Assembly (NCBI GenBank): GCA_026315105.1
Contig: CM048744.1
Location: 315,525,270 to 315,589,269 of the forward strand
Source of the DNA: Locusta migratoria
Lineage: Eukaryota > Arthropoda > Insecta > Orthoptera > Acrididae
DNA length: 64,000 bases
Direction: 5' to 3'
Each line of letters opens with the position of its first letter. Position 1 is the first letter of the stretch. This document shows, piece after piece, positions 53,491-63,650 of the stretch. The notes beneath the pieces are model-generated. The model made no database searches, was not told the origin of the DNA, and saw only the letters and a program-made list of their open reading frames with translations. The position numbers and the translations under genes were made by a program.

Positions 53491-54778
53491 GAGATACATG
53501 ACCTTGCTGTTGGCACGTGTGTGAGAAGGCGGAGCTTTCAGTATTCTTTCCATATTTTAGGTGTTACAGGCGATCTCTAAATAGCGCCTGCTACAGGTCT
53601 TGACTATTCTTACCTTTCTTAAAGGTGTCACACGATGTCCACAAAGCGTCTCGTACAGAGCTTTTGTTGCCCTCTGATAAATTACTTTGTTTACTTCAGG
53701 TGACACAACTGCCAAACGGCAAACAAATTAATGGCTAGATAAATTTTTAATCGCGAGGAGATAATTGGTACAAAATTTAGAGCGCACATTTTGGTTCCGG
53801 TGTGGGAGCAACAACGCGGGCGATAGCCGCCTTCCGGCGCACCGTACGTGACGCGGGCGCACCGTGCGATACGGGGGGCGTTTTCAATCGAGGGTGTTTC
53901 CGCACTAATTTTGATACCGCTTAAAAATCAATCATCGTCAGTGGGTAAATAGGGTGGGGAGGAGGGGTGTCCGGAAACATATTAATGGCCGCACACCTCA
54001 CAAAGGCCGGCTGGCGGGCGAGCACAATGGCGGACCGCAGCGCCGGCAAAAACTGCCAGCGCGGCGCCGCGCAGGGCACAGTGTTCTGCCACCAGCCGCA
54101 CCAACGCTCCAGCCCACTCGCCAGCTGCCTTTCCTTTGTTCACACATTCCTTTACGGCGTCATCACGTCACGAACACCAGGTGTACCAAAATGGTATTAC
54201 ATGATCTTTCATGTTTATGTTGCAGCTCCTGCGCTCACTGTTTGCTAAACCAATGTTTCCGTTTTTATTTTATTTTATTTTTTTATTTTTTATTGTAAGG
54301 AAATACCTTGTAAAACAATGTGATTTCACTTACTACCCTTTCTTAATCTTACATGTTTTTCTGCAGTTGCGACAGCATCAGTAGACCTAGAATATTACGA
54401 GGAATAACAAACGAATTAAGTGAAACTTACTTAAATTTAACATGAACTATAAACGCAGAAATTACGACTAACTGCAAATGATATTGTTATTTGACAGCGC
54501 CAAAGACAAAGAACTATATTCGCGTAGTGATCACAAAGACAAAATAAGAGAAATTAGGACTCGTACGTTCTATTTGGGAGTGGAATAGGAAAGGAAATGC
54601 CTAGTGGTGGTACAGTGTACCCTCCGCCACGCAGCTTACGGTGGATTGCGGAGCATGTATGTAGATGTAACTGACTAGAAAGCAGAGACAATAAAAAAAA
54701 TTATTGTCAATTGTCTTGAGATAGCCCATACCCAGTTTGTCTCGCAGTCACGTTAGATTGAACACTGTCCTAGAAACA
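53491..54778. other. Unassigned; GC-rich 53,800-54,170
   Basis: The GC-rich part has gcgcaccgtacgtgacgcgg and gcacaatggcggaccgcagc. No known protein. A CpG island is possible; no TATA or NRF-1-like site seen. Confidence 0.3.
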
Positions 54779-54953
54779 GGCGCTTCAGTCTCGGTCAGCA
54801 CGGCCACTACGGTCGGGGGTTCGAATCCCCCCTCGGGCATGGATATTTGTGCCGTCCTAGTTCGTAAGTAGTTCATAAGTAGTTTGTAAGTTTAGGGACT
54901 GATGACCCCGTAGTTAAGTCCCATAAGCTTTACAAACATTTGAACATTTGAAC
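54779..54953 (+). mobile_element. SINE, head type A, 5'-truncated
   Basis: Starts near aggcgcttcagtctcggtca; B box and tail intact, ending caaacatttgaacatttgaac. Directly precedes the LINE fragment at 54,957. No duplication seen. Confidence 0.88.
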
Positions 54954-55443
54954 GAAAACTAACTCACGAAACAATATAATCCACAAATTTACCAACTCAC
55001 ACTGGGGAGGAAATCCTGAAATTCTACGTTCATCATCCTTGGGTTTATGTTTTGCTACAGATGTATATTCGTGACCCATATGGAGAAGATCGACGCACGC
55101 CCACAAGCTGGAAGCAGCACTGAACGATTCATGTCGATTAATTACGGACTGCCTGAAGACTGCAAACCGGGTTGATGTGTGTTCTGGAATAACCCCCCCC
55201 CCCACACACACACACACACAGATCAGATGGAAAACATTGGCGATGGCTGAAAGAAGAAGGCAGAGCGAGGATAGAAGACATCACCTGTTCGGACATCTGA
55301 CAGTGGTGGCAAGATTAAAATCAAGGAAAGATTTCATGAAATTTTAAGATCCACTAAATGGAAATCAATCTATAACCAGGGTATCGATGTGGTAACAGAA
55401 ATTGGAAATTATTGATAGATGTGAAGCATTGAATTAAAATTTG

Positions 55444-55516
55444 TGGTGCGGCCGGGAATCGAACGCGGACCTCCATGCTTACTAGGCAGACGTCTTAACC
55501 GTTAGACTACCACACC
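55444..55516 (-). repeat. tRNA-like core of the 344-bp unit, copy A
   Basis: Same 73-base core on the minus strand with one visible change (ccgcgttcgattcc in the T arm). Confidence 0.65.
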
Positions 55517-55787
55517 ACTAACGATTAAGGCGCCTCGGAATAGTCTATGTACGATTTCCCTCCACAACACAAACTTTAATTCAGCTTCTTTGTTCCAAAG
55601 ATAATTGCCACTACTGCCAAGACTCTCCATGCAGCGGAATAGCACCTCAGTAATTGACATGGTGGAACAATCCTGTTATGGTGATATAAATATCAATTAA
55701 TATGAATAAATGATCCTTGAGACGGATTTACGTCTCAAATATGTCAAAGACATTATTGATAGATGTGAAGCATTGAATTAAAATTTG

Positions 55788-56000
55788 TAGTGCGGCCGGG
55801 AATCGAACCCGGACCTCCATGCTTACTAGGCAGACGTCTTAACTTTTTTTTTTTTTTTTTTTTTTTTTGTTCTATGGGTAGTTCTCTTAGTTGCGGTCGC
55901 TGATCATTCGTGTTCGTTCATGTTCGGTGTGTTGTTGACTCATCTTTTTTATTGCAGAGGGCGTTGTGCCCTCTGACCGGGACCGTTAGACTATCACACC
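55788..56000 (-). repeat. tRNA-like core of the 344-bp unit, copy B, split by a SINE
   Basis: Core halves at 55,788-55,843 and 55,982-56,000 (minus), with a SINE between them at the D arm. Confidence 0.65.
55844..55981 (-). mobile_element. Third-family SINE in a tRNA-like core
   Basis: Long T-run at the left (poly(A) on the minus strand), then on the minus strand gaactacccatagaacaaaa preceded by gtcagagggcacaacgccct. Only ac appears duplicated at the borders. Same family as 29,118-29,228, and both copies hit a tRNA-like core. Confidence 0.78.
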
Positions 56001-56273
56001 ACTAACGATTAAGGCGCCTCGGAATAGTCTATGTACGATTTCCCTCCACATTTGAGACGTAAATCCGTCTCAGGGATCATTTATTCATATTAATTGATAT
56101 TTATATCACCATAACAGGATTGTTCCACCATGTCCATTGCTGAGGTGCTATTCCGCTGCATGGAGAGCCTTGGCAGTAGTGGCAATTATCTTTGGAACAA
56201 AGAAGCTGAATTAAAGTTTGTGTTGTGGAGGGAAATCGTACATAGACTATTCCGAGGCGCCTTAATTGTTAGT

Positions 56274-56346
56274 GGTGTGGTAGTCTAACGGTTAAGACGT
56301 CTGCCTAGTAAGCATGGAGGTCCGGGTTCGATTCCCGGCCGCACCA
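56274..56346 (+). repeat. tRNA-like core of the 344-bp unit, best copy
   Basis: 73 bases folding as a full cloverleaf: 7-bp acceptor ggtgtgg/ccgcacc, D arm gtct/agac, T arm with ggttcgattcc, discriminator A. The anticodon loop ctagtaa would read AGT, but the anticodon stem has a mismatch. Both pol III boxes are good. As it sits in a repeat unit, transcription of the unit is its likelier role than translation. Confidence 0.65.
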
Positions 56347-56654
56347 CAAATTTTAATTCAATGCTTCACATCTATCAATAACGTCTTTGACATATTTGAG
56401 ACGTAAATCCGTCTCAGGGATCATTTATTCATATTAATAGAAATTGGAAAAATGCAGCTTGGCAAGTTGTAGCATCAGATAAAAACTACCGGCTGGATCT
56501 CAACTGGAAAGTAGAGTCTGGAAGAACCTAAATAAACTTAGGTGTCGACTGGGAAGATCAAACGATAATCTGTTCAAGTGGGGATAGGTAGAAGAGCGCT
56601 GCCAATGTGGAGAAAATCAAACGATGTCACACCTGATGCGCTGTACATTCTTGC

Positions 56655-58590
56655 CGGCCCCACGCACTTTCTGACACCTGTGGTTGGTCAACGCCGCTGC
56701 AGTGAAGTGTGTTGGAGCATGGAGTGTAGTTGATATTTCTGAGAGAGTACGCTGTTGAAGTCTTCGCCTAGGATGAGGTTATTGTATCGTCCCATAAAGA
56801 GAGGTGTAATTTCCTCTGCATAAAACTGTGACCGTTACCGTCTTTTATCTGTCCCAGAAGGCAAGTCCTCGCGCCGACGGTAAGTACATTTGGTGACCTC
56901 TATACCATCACGAACGAGAGCATCCATTCCACTGCCTCTCGCATCAGCTGGGGTAACATAAGCAGTGTCACCTTCAAAGTCTGGTAGAGCGATCACTCGA
57001 TCTTCTTGCATTAACGCAACATCCACGTCAGCCATCCTGAGCATAACACATAGTAGTTGAATTTTGACACGTGAACTGATCATGTTAAGACTGATGGAAG
57101 CAATTCTGTAAGTTTGTGGTAGGACATTCAACACCACTCGGGGAAGCGGCATAGTCGTAGCTGAAGAACCATCACGTCAAGTCATCCCCTCATTCGGCTA
57201 AACGTTCTGGATGTCGTGTGTGGCCAAGGCGGCAGTTGACGCTGCATCCTTGGCAGAAGACTCAGGGTCAAGATCGTCCGCCCATGCCATCAGATGAGTG
57301 CTTGCGTCTTCCGAGGCCTTTCCTTTCGTTTGCAGTGGTCCTTCGCTGAACTCGAGGCGCCGTTCGCCGTGTTGATCGTCAGGCGTCCCCTGCACACTTT
57401 CTGTGCGGAGCTGTGACACGACCTGTCGCAAAGGACATGGCACAGTTCGTCGCTGAAGTATTGGTCACCAGTTCAGTGTGATAGGGAGAGGCCTCGTTGT
57501 GATTGTGTCGATGCCTCATCGGATGAAGCCTTCTTTCGCTTCTTATGCGTCTCTGGGGACCGCTGTTTCCAAGAATGTGTTTTCAGGTACAAAGACGACC
57601 GTGGGCACTACCATCTGATCAACTTCCATTTTGTCATAGTTTTCTGCACCGGTGGAGCTGAAGGGGGGACCGTGTTGTTGTCAGTCGTTCCTTCTCTTCT
57701 CGTCCTGACACCGTCATTTGTGAAAGATACTGCGGTAGTTCAGGCTAATGCATCTGTCCGGTGTTTGCTCGGATTGCCGATACATATGTAAGAGGCAGGA
57801 TTGTCGGTGTGATAGGATGCAGTAGATCCGTAGATGGAAGCTGGGCAAACCTTCATTGTAGACACTGAGCGGATATGGCCTTCTTTGCCACAACTCGAGC
57901 AGGTCTTTGGTTGTCCGTTAACGTACGATGGAACATGTTAAGTGGGTTAAATGCGCACCTGTCGCACTCCATTTAGCACTGGGTAGGTGGTAAGTTGTGT
58001 CCACTTCTCTGCAACTTGGCTGAGGACTTAACCATAAGGCCTGAGAGAAATCTCCACTTCTTCTGGCGGCAGTTCAAAGGGAGTTCGAAGATACGATTCA
58101 TTCGGAGACTGAGACCCACATGATCCACATTCACTGGGCCAACGTTACCACCACTATGTCGAAATTTAAGACCGTCTTTCGCTTGCTCTATCATCGCGTT
58201 ACATGCAGCTTCATTTATTAGTTTCACTGCTCACAATGGAGACATGGATTCCAATAAGGCCAGTCCAAGGGATCTTTACATCTTCTTAAAGAAATCGTTC
58301 CGGCCAGCCGCGGTGGCCGAGGGGACTGAGGCGCTCCAGTCACGGTCTGCACGGCTACTACGGTCGGGGGTTCGAATCCCCCCTTGGGCATGGATATTTG
58401 TGCCGTCCTTAGCTAGTTCTTAAGTAGTTTGTAAGTTTAGGGGCTGATGACCCCGTAGCTAAGTCCCATAAGTTCTACAAACATTTGAACATTTTTGAAA
58501 TCGTTCCACTTCTAGCGATTTCAGTCGTGCATATTTGGTCGAGAAGGTGAATTTCAGTGTCGATTTCCTGTATGAGTTGGCCATGATAAT
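56655..58590 (-). pseudogene. LINE ORF1 and endonuclease N-terminus, decayed
   Basis: Starts MANSYRKSTLKFTFSTKYAR at 58,584 (minus). ORF1 relics: GLSLRMNRIFELPLNC (RRM-like part) and a zinc-knuckle CSSCGKEGHIRSVSTMKVC (about 57,845-57,905). ORF2 starts near 57,150: IASISLNMISSRVKIQLLC, DVDVALMQE (metal-binding Glu of the APE-type endonuclease), then NLILGEDFNSVLS (56,760; usually GGDFN). The RT is missing. A SINE at 58,302-58,496 interrupts ORF1. Gag-like ORF1 plus APE endonuclease fits the Jockey/I group. Opposite in orientation to the ORF2 relic on its left. Confidence 0.75.
58302..58496 (+). mobile_element. SINE, head type A
   Basis: Exact 11-bp duplication gaaatcgttcc (58,291-58,301 and 58,497-58,507). 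Complete head and tail; inserted in a dead LINE ORF1. Confidence 0.95.
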
Positions 58591-59149
58591 CGAAAATCAC
58601 TTACTCGCGCTAAAACTGGCTTCTTAAGCACGTGAACACAGCAAAGCGCCCGCTGCGGCGGGACGTAAACACGTCTTACCGCGTCGCTGCCCGACACAGA
58701 CTGGACCGCTCGGCTACTGTCGCGTTGCGGGCTACCTCGTAATCTTCATACCTTTCTGAATACAGATTTTTACCGCACTTCTGCCTATTTGATCTGTAAC
58801 TTTCCTACTGTCCCTTTTTCAATTAATTAATCTACAATAAGGCGACAAGCACTTGAAAAGAAAAGTAATTCGGCGTCTTTGCGGTCCAAGGACAGCAGAT
58901 CAGCAGGAGAGTGTAATTTCCTTCTTGAGAGAAACGTCAATAGGCACTGACCATTTTTGCTTCATCATCTCTGGAAAAACTTCTCCATTTAAAAGATTAC
59001 ACAAACGTAGAAAATCATTAAGTCAGGGTTCCTTAACTTTCTTAAATGCCCACATACACAAAGATCTGCAGAATCGGAATGCTAATTTGAAATGTGTTAC
59101 GTGCTGTTTCATTACAACACTAATGTCACGTACAGCATATGTGGTTAAC
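58591..59149. other. No gene seen; likely LINE 5' leader in part
   Basis: 58,591-58,740 is probably the upstream leader of the minus-strand LINE. The remainder is unassigned. Confidence 0.4.
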
Positions 59150-59470
59150 AGCAGTAGTGGTGAACGCAACGGTGCTCTAAGTAACGAACGCGCCGTTAAT
59201 TGGGCCGGGTGTAGACGGCGGTGGCAGGTAATAGCGTTTGGCGACAGGAGTGTGCGGTGCGGGAAGGCTGCGCATGCCACGGCCACGGCCACGGCACGGA
59301 CCGCAGCAGCAGCGCCCCTGCCGGCCGGCGGGCCAATTACACGAGTGGCGCCTAATGGAAGCGACCGGCCCACCGCCTCAATTAGGCGCCTAGCCGCACC
59401 GCAGCCCAGCACAGCACGGCACCCTCTGCCGCAGGCACGACGCCACTGACTACACACTCGCTACACAACA
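59150..59470. other. CpG-rich block with paired ggcgcctaat motifs
   Basis: GC-rich, with gtggcgcctaatgg and, inverted 35 bases on, ctcaattaggcgccta (59,345-59,395), plus an (ccacgg)n run at about 59,278-59,297. The long open frames on both strands (plus 58,853-59,449; minus 59,023-59,457) reflect base composition. Could be a small CpG island. Confidence 0.35.
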
Positions 59471-60609
59471 CTGCCGAGGCGACAACTTCACAATACTGTT
59501 GAGGAGGGGAGGGGGCGGCATGACGGAATTCGAAGATATCTACCTGTCATATACAATGTTTGACATTTCTCACAAACTTTATTTATTTTACATCGACTAA
59601 GTCAAAGAATAACATTAATCAGAGATGTTATGACTACCGCATCATCCCCGCCCTGATAGACCTCTAATGGGATGGCCTGCGCCGGCCGAGGCAGAGTGGC
59701 CAAGCGCATTGAGGCGCTATGCTCCGATGCGAGAGGGGGGGTTCGAATCCACCCCCCCCGGTATGGATCTTTGTGTCGTATTTAGTATAAAGTAGCCCCC
59801 CAGGGAGCCCACAGCATTTTTGTGGGTACGTGTGTGACGTGCACGGGTTCCCGAGCCATTGCAGCCTATTTTTCTACTTTTCCGAGGCTGCATTACCTCT
59901 CCTAGTTCTCCCTCCTTCCCATCCCAATCGCTCTCTCGCACCCTCTCCGTCTCTCGGCGTTTCTCTAGCTGACGGCTTGGCTATCCCATGGTACCGATTG
60001 TCCTGCAATTTTCGTCTGCTGTTTACACTAGGTTTCGGCCCAGTTTGGCCCCCCTCCGATAACGTGTGAGCCAATTGGGGAAGAACTCCCTACCTAGCCA
60101 CTACGGCGCAGGTCTTATCCTTTCGTTTCCACTTCCTTTCCTCACCGTAGGCCCCGTCCCCACTAGGACCCCAGTACATGTAACCAGTCCGTGTAGGGGG
60201 GGGGGGGAGCTGTTATGTACCCTTTGGCTGAGCCCCCTGACACCACAGGGATCACTCTACTGGTGTCTGAGCTGCGACTTCTCCATGCAAGCCAAGGAGT
60301 TGATGCCTGTCCTCGGGGGTATCAGAACTCCCGGCAATGGCTATCGTGCCAGGTGGCCTCTGCTGAGGTTGGGTGGCGCCCATGTAGAGGGCCCCTGTTT
60401 CGGAGCGGGTGACACCAGGGCGGATGTCTTGCACTATGAAAAGACTCCAAAATGGTCGTGTATCGGCCGTCAATGCTGCTATTGCAGATACGAGGATGTT
60501 TCCGTCCCTTGCTACCCCTTGGGAGGAAGGCCAGGCTTGCCGGTTAGGAGCAAAAGCCTTTCCTCGCTACCTGGTTTGAACAAGGACTGATGGAGGAACT
60601 TTCACTACC

Positions 60610-61245
60610 AATAAACCACTGTTCTTTGTTGAGACCATAGAGGACAAGTTTGGTGAAGTGGAATCCATGAGTAAACTTAGATCTGGCTCTTTGCTTATTA
60701 AAACAGTCTCGGCAGCCCATTCTGAGGCTTTGCGCGCCTGCACCACTCTTGGCGACATCCCAGTGACAATACTCCCGCACAAATATCTGAATATGGTGCA
60801 GGGAGTAATATTCCACTGGGACCTCCTCCTTCAAACTGATGAGGAGCTTAGGACCAACCTCGAGTGTCATGGTGTACACTTTGTTCGCCGCGTTCAGCGT
60901 TGATACTGAGGCCTTTATCTTGGCCTTCTAGGGGACACACTCCCAGAGAAGGTCAAGATGATGATATATCGTTGTGATGTGAAGCCCTACATTCCACCTC
61001 CCATGCGATGTTTTTGATTCATGCAGTTTGGTTTGGCCATATGTCCTCTCGCTGCACAGCAGTCCGTGTATGCGGTGATTGTGGACGCCCACTACATGAG
61101 GGGAGTCCCTGTCTTCCTCCGCCTGTGTGCGTCAACTGTCATCAATACTACTCTTCATGGTCACCAGATTGCCCTATGTTCAAGAAAGAAAAGAAAATAC
61201 AAGAGTACAAATCACTGGAGCGTTTGACATACCCTGAGACACACA
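60610..61245 (+). pseudogene. LINE ORF1 (Gag-like) relic
   Basis: MSKLRSGSLLIKTVSAAHSE (60,667 on), LGDIPVTILPHKYLNMVQG and LECHGVHFVRRVQR form the RRM-like region; after a stop and frameshift come VRCF-like and CGDCGRPLHEGSPC (C-x2-C-x4-H-x4-C zinc knuckle), CVNCHQYYSSWSPDC (second knuckle, His replaced), then KKEKKIQEYKSLERLTYPET. ORF1 proteins of this type bind the element's RNA. Confidence 0.8.
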
Positions 61246-61499
61246 GTAAGTATGAGCGTCCTGTGCAGATGGGACTACCTATTACCCTCCCCTTCCCGCT
61301 CCCATCTTCCCCCTCCATCCCGTTCCCATCCCCCTTAAATCTCCTCTTACCATGTTTTTCCATATGAAGGGCTTCGATCCCCTGATACCCGGCTGCCTCT
61401 CTTTGTCGAGATTTCGACTGCCCTTCCCTGGATTGCGCACCCAGTTTCACTGCACGCACACCCCCGTGGATGGTACCACGACCACTAATTCGGGCGGAT

Positions 61500-62372
61500 C
61501 TCTTCCAGAGCCCAAAAGCTTTAATTTCCCCCATGGTCTTTCGGCGTCTGGTGCGCCCAGTACTAGAAGAGTTTCAGGGAGCCTCTATTTTCTACACTGA
61601 TGGCTCGAAAGCTATGGGCCACTCCGGATATACGTTTAGGCCTCCTGTTGCGGCGGAATGCCATTCTCCGCCAAAGGCATGGATTGTGTTCATGGCAGAG
61701 CTGATGGCGATTTATAGAGCTCTCTGTTTTATTAAACAGACTGCCATGGAACGTGGTATAATCTGTGTTTACTCCATGAGCAGTCTGCATGCCATTCATC
61801 GATGTTTCCCCTTCCATCCTTTGGTTATTTCCATCCACGATCTCCTTTCTGACCTCCATCGTGCTACCTGCTCCGTTACCTTTCTCTGGGTGCCAACCCA
61901 TGTTGGTATTACAGGGAATGAACAGGCTGACCGGTTGGCTCGATTAGCAATTACACGCTGCCCACTTTCCTTTCTAATTCCTGTTGCGGATCAGATCTTT
62001 GCTTCATTACTCATGGGATAGCAGCTGGAAAGTTACTGCCCCTTCCAATAAACGCACCGTCAAAGATACGACTGCAGCTTGGAGTTCATTTTTACGCCCT
62101 TCCTGGAGAAAATCGACTGTCCTCTGTCGCCTCCGTATTAGACATTTCAGGCTGACCCATGGATTTCTTTTACGCAATGACAATCCACCGCATTGCGATG
62201 GTGGAGCCGTATAATCCGTGGCTCATATTCTGGTTGAATGTCTTCTCCATTTGACGCTTCGTGGCGACTATGGCCTACCGCCTTCGTTGCCTCTAGTTTT
62301 GGTGGATGACCCACGGATGATTGATCGTGTCCTTGCCTTCCTCCGTGAAGGTAGGTTTCATTCTCAGCTCTA
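61500..62372 (+). pseudogene. LINE ORF2 C-terminal relic: RNase H and tail
   Basis: RNase H: ASIFYTDGSKAMGHSGYTF (first Asp), WIVFMAELMAIYRALCF (Glu), CVYSMSSLHAIHRCF where the expected Asp is Met, and GNEQADRLARLA (last Asp). A frameshift near 62,010 leads to WKVTAPSNKRTVKDTTAAWS, LCRLRIRHFRLTHGFLLRND, NPPHCDGGAV, stop, HILVECLLHL, a zinc-type end (C-x2-C/H-x4-C). Stops plus the missing Asp mean no enzyme activity. Confidence 0.85.
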
Positions 62373-62763
62373 AGATTCAGGGTGAGTGGGTTTGTGACTC
62401 TTTGCTGTTTGCCGGGTTTAGAGCCTTCTCCCCCCCACCCAGTCCTCCACTCACTCTTTTAGTTTTTAACGTTGTTTTATCTTTCCCTACTCTAAAGCTG
62501 TGATCTGTTGACCACTGTAGCCTACCATTAGTAACTTGTGATTTAGAACGTTGTGGTCGCTTCCGGAGCTGTGGGTGCGGACACTGTAGCTTTTGCTACC
62601 CTAAGATGGTTTTAGTCTTGTCGGTGAGATGATCTTAATTCCTTTTTTTTTTCCTAGTAGAATGGTCTTTTAGCTTTCCCATATTTTTCGTTGGTTTCTG
62701 TGGCATGTACAATTCGGAGTTAAAGGGACTGATTACCTCGTTGTTTGGTCACTCATTTCCATC

Positions 62764-62767
62764 AACA

Positions 62768-62812
<45 letters not shown>
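62764..62812 (+). repeat. (CA)n tail of the LINE
   Basis: About 23 CA units exactly between the LINE 3' end and the target duplication, so the element seems to end in a CA-type tail rather than poly(A). Confidence 0.9.
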
Positions 62813-62817
<5 letters not shown>

Positions 62818-62895
62818 ACAGTAGTTCATAAGTAGTTTGTAAGTTTAGAGTCTGAAGATTCCGCAGTTAAGCTTCACAATCATTTGAACATTTGA

Positions 62896-63434
62896 TTTGA
62901 CGACGAGCGCCGGGCCTCAGCGCCGCCAACGCATGTCTGGAAAGAAACACCGCTACTGTTACGTCACTACCACAATTTTCAATCGCCCATCTTGCGTATC
63001 TAAAATATTATTCCGTCGCTTTCAACATCCATCGCTAATCTCACGAATTCGCGCTGAATTCAGGGTAGGAAAAGAGAAGAAGCGACGAATGCGCTCTTTC
63101 TATTGCCTCCACCCATTCTGGTTTCACGCGATTTTTGTTTAACGCCATAAGCCAGTCTTATTCGTTTCAAGAACTGAAACAGGGAAGCGCCCATGTAGCC
63201 GCACCATCTCTTGTTCACACAGAAACTATCTGCCGCTCCAAATAAAAGAAAATACGGAGTGTGAAACAGGCTTTAGTTTATGATTTAATTAATACGAATG
63301 GTTCTATATCGAATATTTTGAATTAAAAACTCATGTATAGCTATTAATAGATCATGGAGTCTATGCATTGCAATCAGGGACAACGGTCCCCTAAGGCACT
63401 GGAATAATACAGCGCCCCACAATGTTTCCTGCAT
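62896..63434. other. No gene seen
   Basis: Unassigned. Confidence 0.5.
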
Positions 63435-63638
63435 GCCGGCCGCGGTGGCCGAGGGGACTGAGGCGCTCCAGTCACGGTCTGCAGGGCTACTACGGTCGGG
63501 GGTTCGAATCCCCCCTCGGGCATGGATATTTGTGCCGTCCTTAGTATTAGGTAGTTCATAAGTAGTTTGTAAGTTTAGGGACTGATGACCCCGTAGTTAA
63601 GTCCCATAAGCTATACAAACATTTGAATGTGAAGCATT
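63435..63638 (+). mobile_element. SINE, head type A
   Basis: Near-exact 12-bp duplication tgtttcctgcat / tgtttcctgcct (63,423-63,434 and 63,639-63,650). Full head and tail, close to the consensus, so young. Confidence 0.95.
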
Positions 63639-63650
63639 TGTTTCCTGCCT

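Larger units (their letters stand above)
55409..56438. mobile_element. tRNA-bearing 344-bp unit inserted as a partly inverted multimer
   Basis: Exact 12-bp target duplication agaaattggaaa (55,397-55,408 and 56,439-56,450). Inside, a 344-bp unit occurs about 1.5 times on the minus strand (55,409-56,050, containing a 138-bp SINE) and 1.1 times on the plus strand (56,051-56,438). The unit repeats head to tail: the tRNA-like cores in the minus part start 344 bases apart (55,444 and 55,788), and in the plus part a 44-bp block (56,051-56,094) returns unchanged 344 bases on (56,395-56,438). The block contains the hairpin gagacg-taaatc-cgtctc. No protein is encoded and there is no poly(A) tail. Inverted part left, sense part right is the layout of twin-primed LINE-type insertion. 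Confidence 0.88.
54957..56660 (+). pseudogene. LINE ORF2 C-terminal relic, split by the tRNA multimer
   Basis: Before the insertion: LRSSSLGLCFATDVYS, stop, PIWRRSTHAHKLEAALNDSC, RLITDCLKTANRVDV. After it (56,439 on): NKLRCRLGRSNDNLFKWG, stop, VEERCQCGENQTMSHLMRC, with the C-x-C-x7-H zinc-type end common in Jockey- and I-related non-LTR elements. The gap 55,409-56,438 is one insertion with a 12-bp duplication. The relic ends abruptly at about 56,660 against an opposite-strand LINE piece. Confidence 0.72.
59796..62812 (+). mobile_element. I/LOA-like LINE, both ends present, centre deleted
   Basis: 3,017 bp inserted in a SINE with a 12-bp duplication agtataaagtag / agtatacagtag (59,784-59,795 and 62,813-62,824). 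Order: GC-rich 5' leader starting ccccccagggagccc, ORF1 relic with zinc knuckles, then directly the RNase H end of ORF2, a 3' region and a (CA)n tail. Endonuclease and reverse transcriptase are missing, so 3 kb or so was lost between about 61,250 and 61,500. An RNase H in ORF2 places it in the I superfamily; which clade is uncertain. Confidence 0.87.
59681..62895 (+). mobile_element. SINE, head type B, split by a 3-kb LINE
   Basis: Head and B box at 59,681-59,795 (gccggccgaggcagagtggc; gggttcgaatccaccc), tail at 62,813-62,895 (agttcataagtagtttgtaa ... caatcatttgaacatttg). The tail picks up exactly where the first part stops. Confidence 0.88.

Noticed and set aside
56274..56346. Functional tRNA gene
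   Set aside because: The fold is good, but the core is part of a 344-bp repeat unit present several times, and the anticodon stem has a mismatch.
54957..58590. Twin-primed single LINE insertion
   Set aside because: Twin priming puts the inverted 5' part upstream of the sense 3' part; here the minus 5' part lies downstream of the plus part.
58853..59457. 198-codon plus frame and 144-codon minus frame
   Set aside because: They overlap each other on opposite strands in a GC-rich repeat-like block, and the plus frame starts in AT-rich sequence; neither shows a known motif.
59796..60610. Host gene frames in the GC-rich LINE leader
   Set aside because: The stretch lies within the duplication-bounded LINE and precedes its ORF1, so it is the element's leader.
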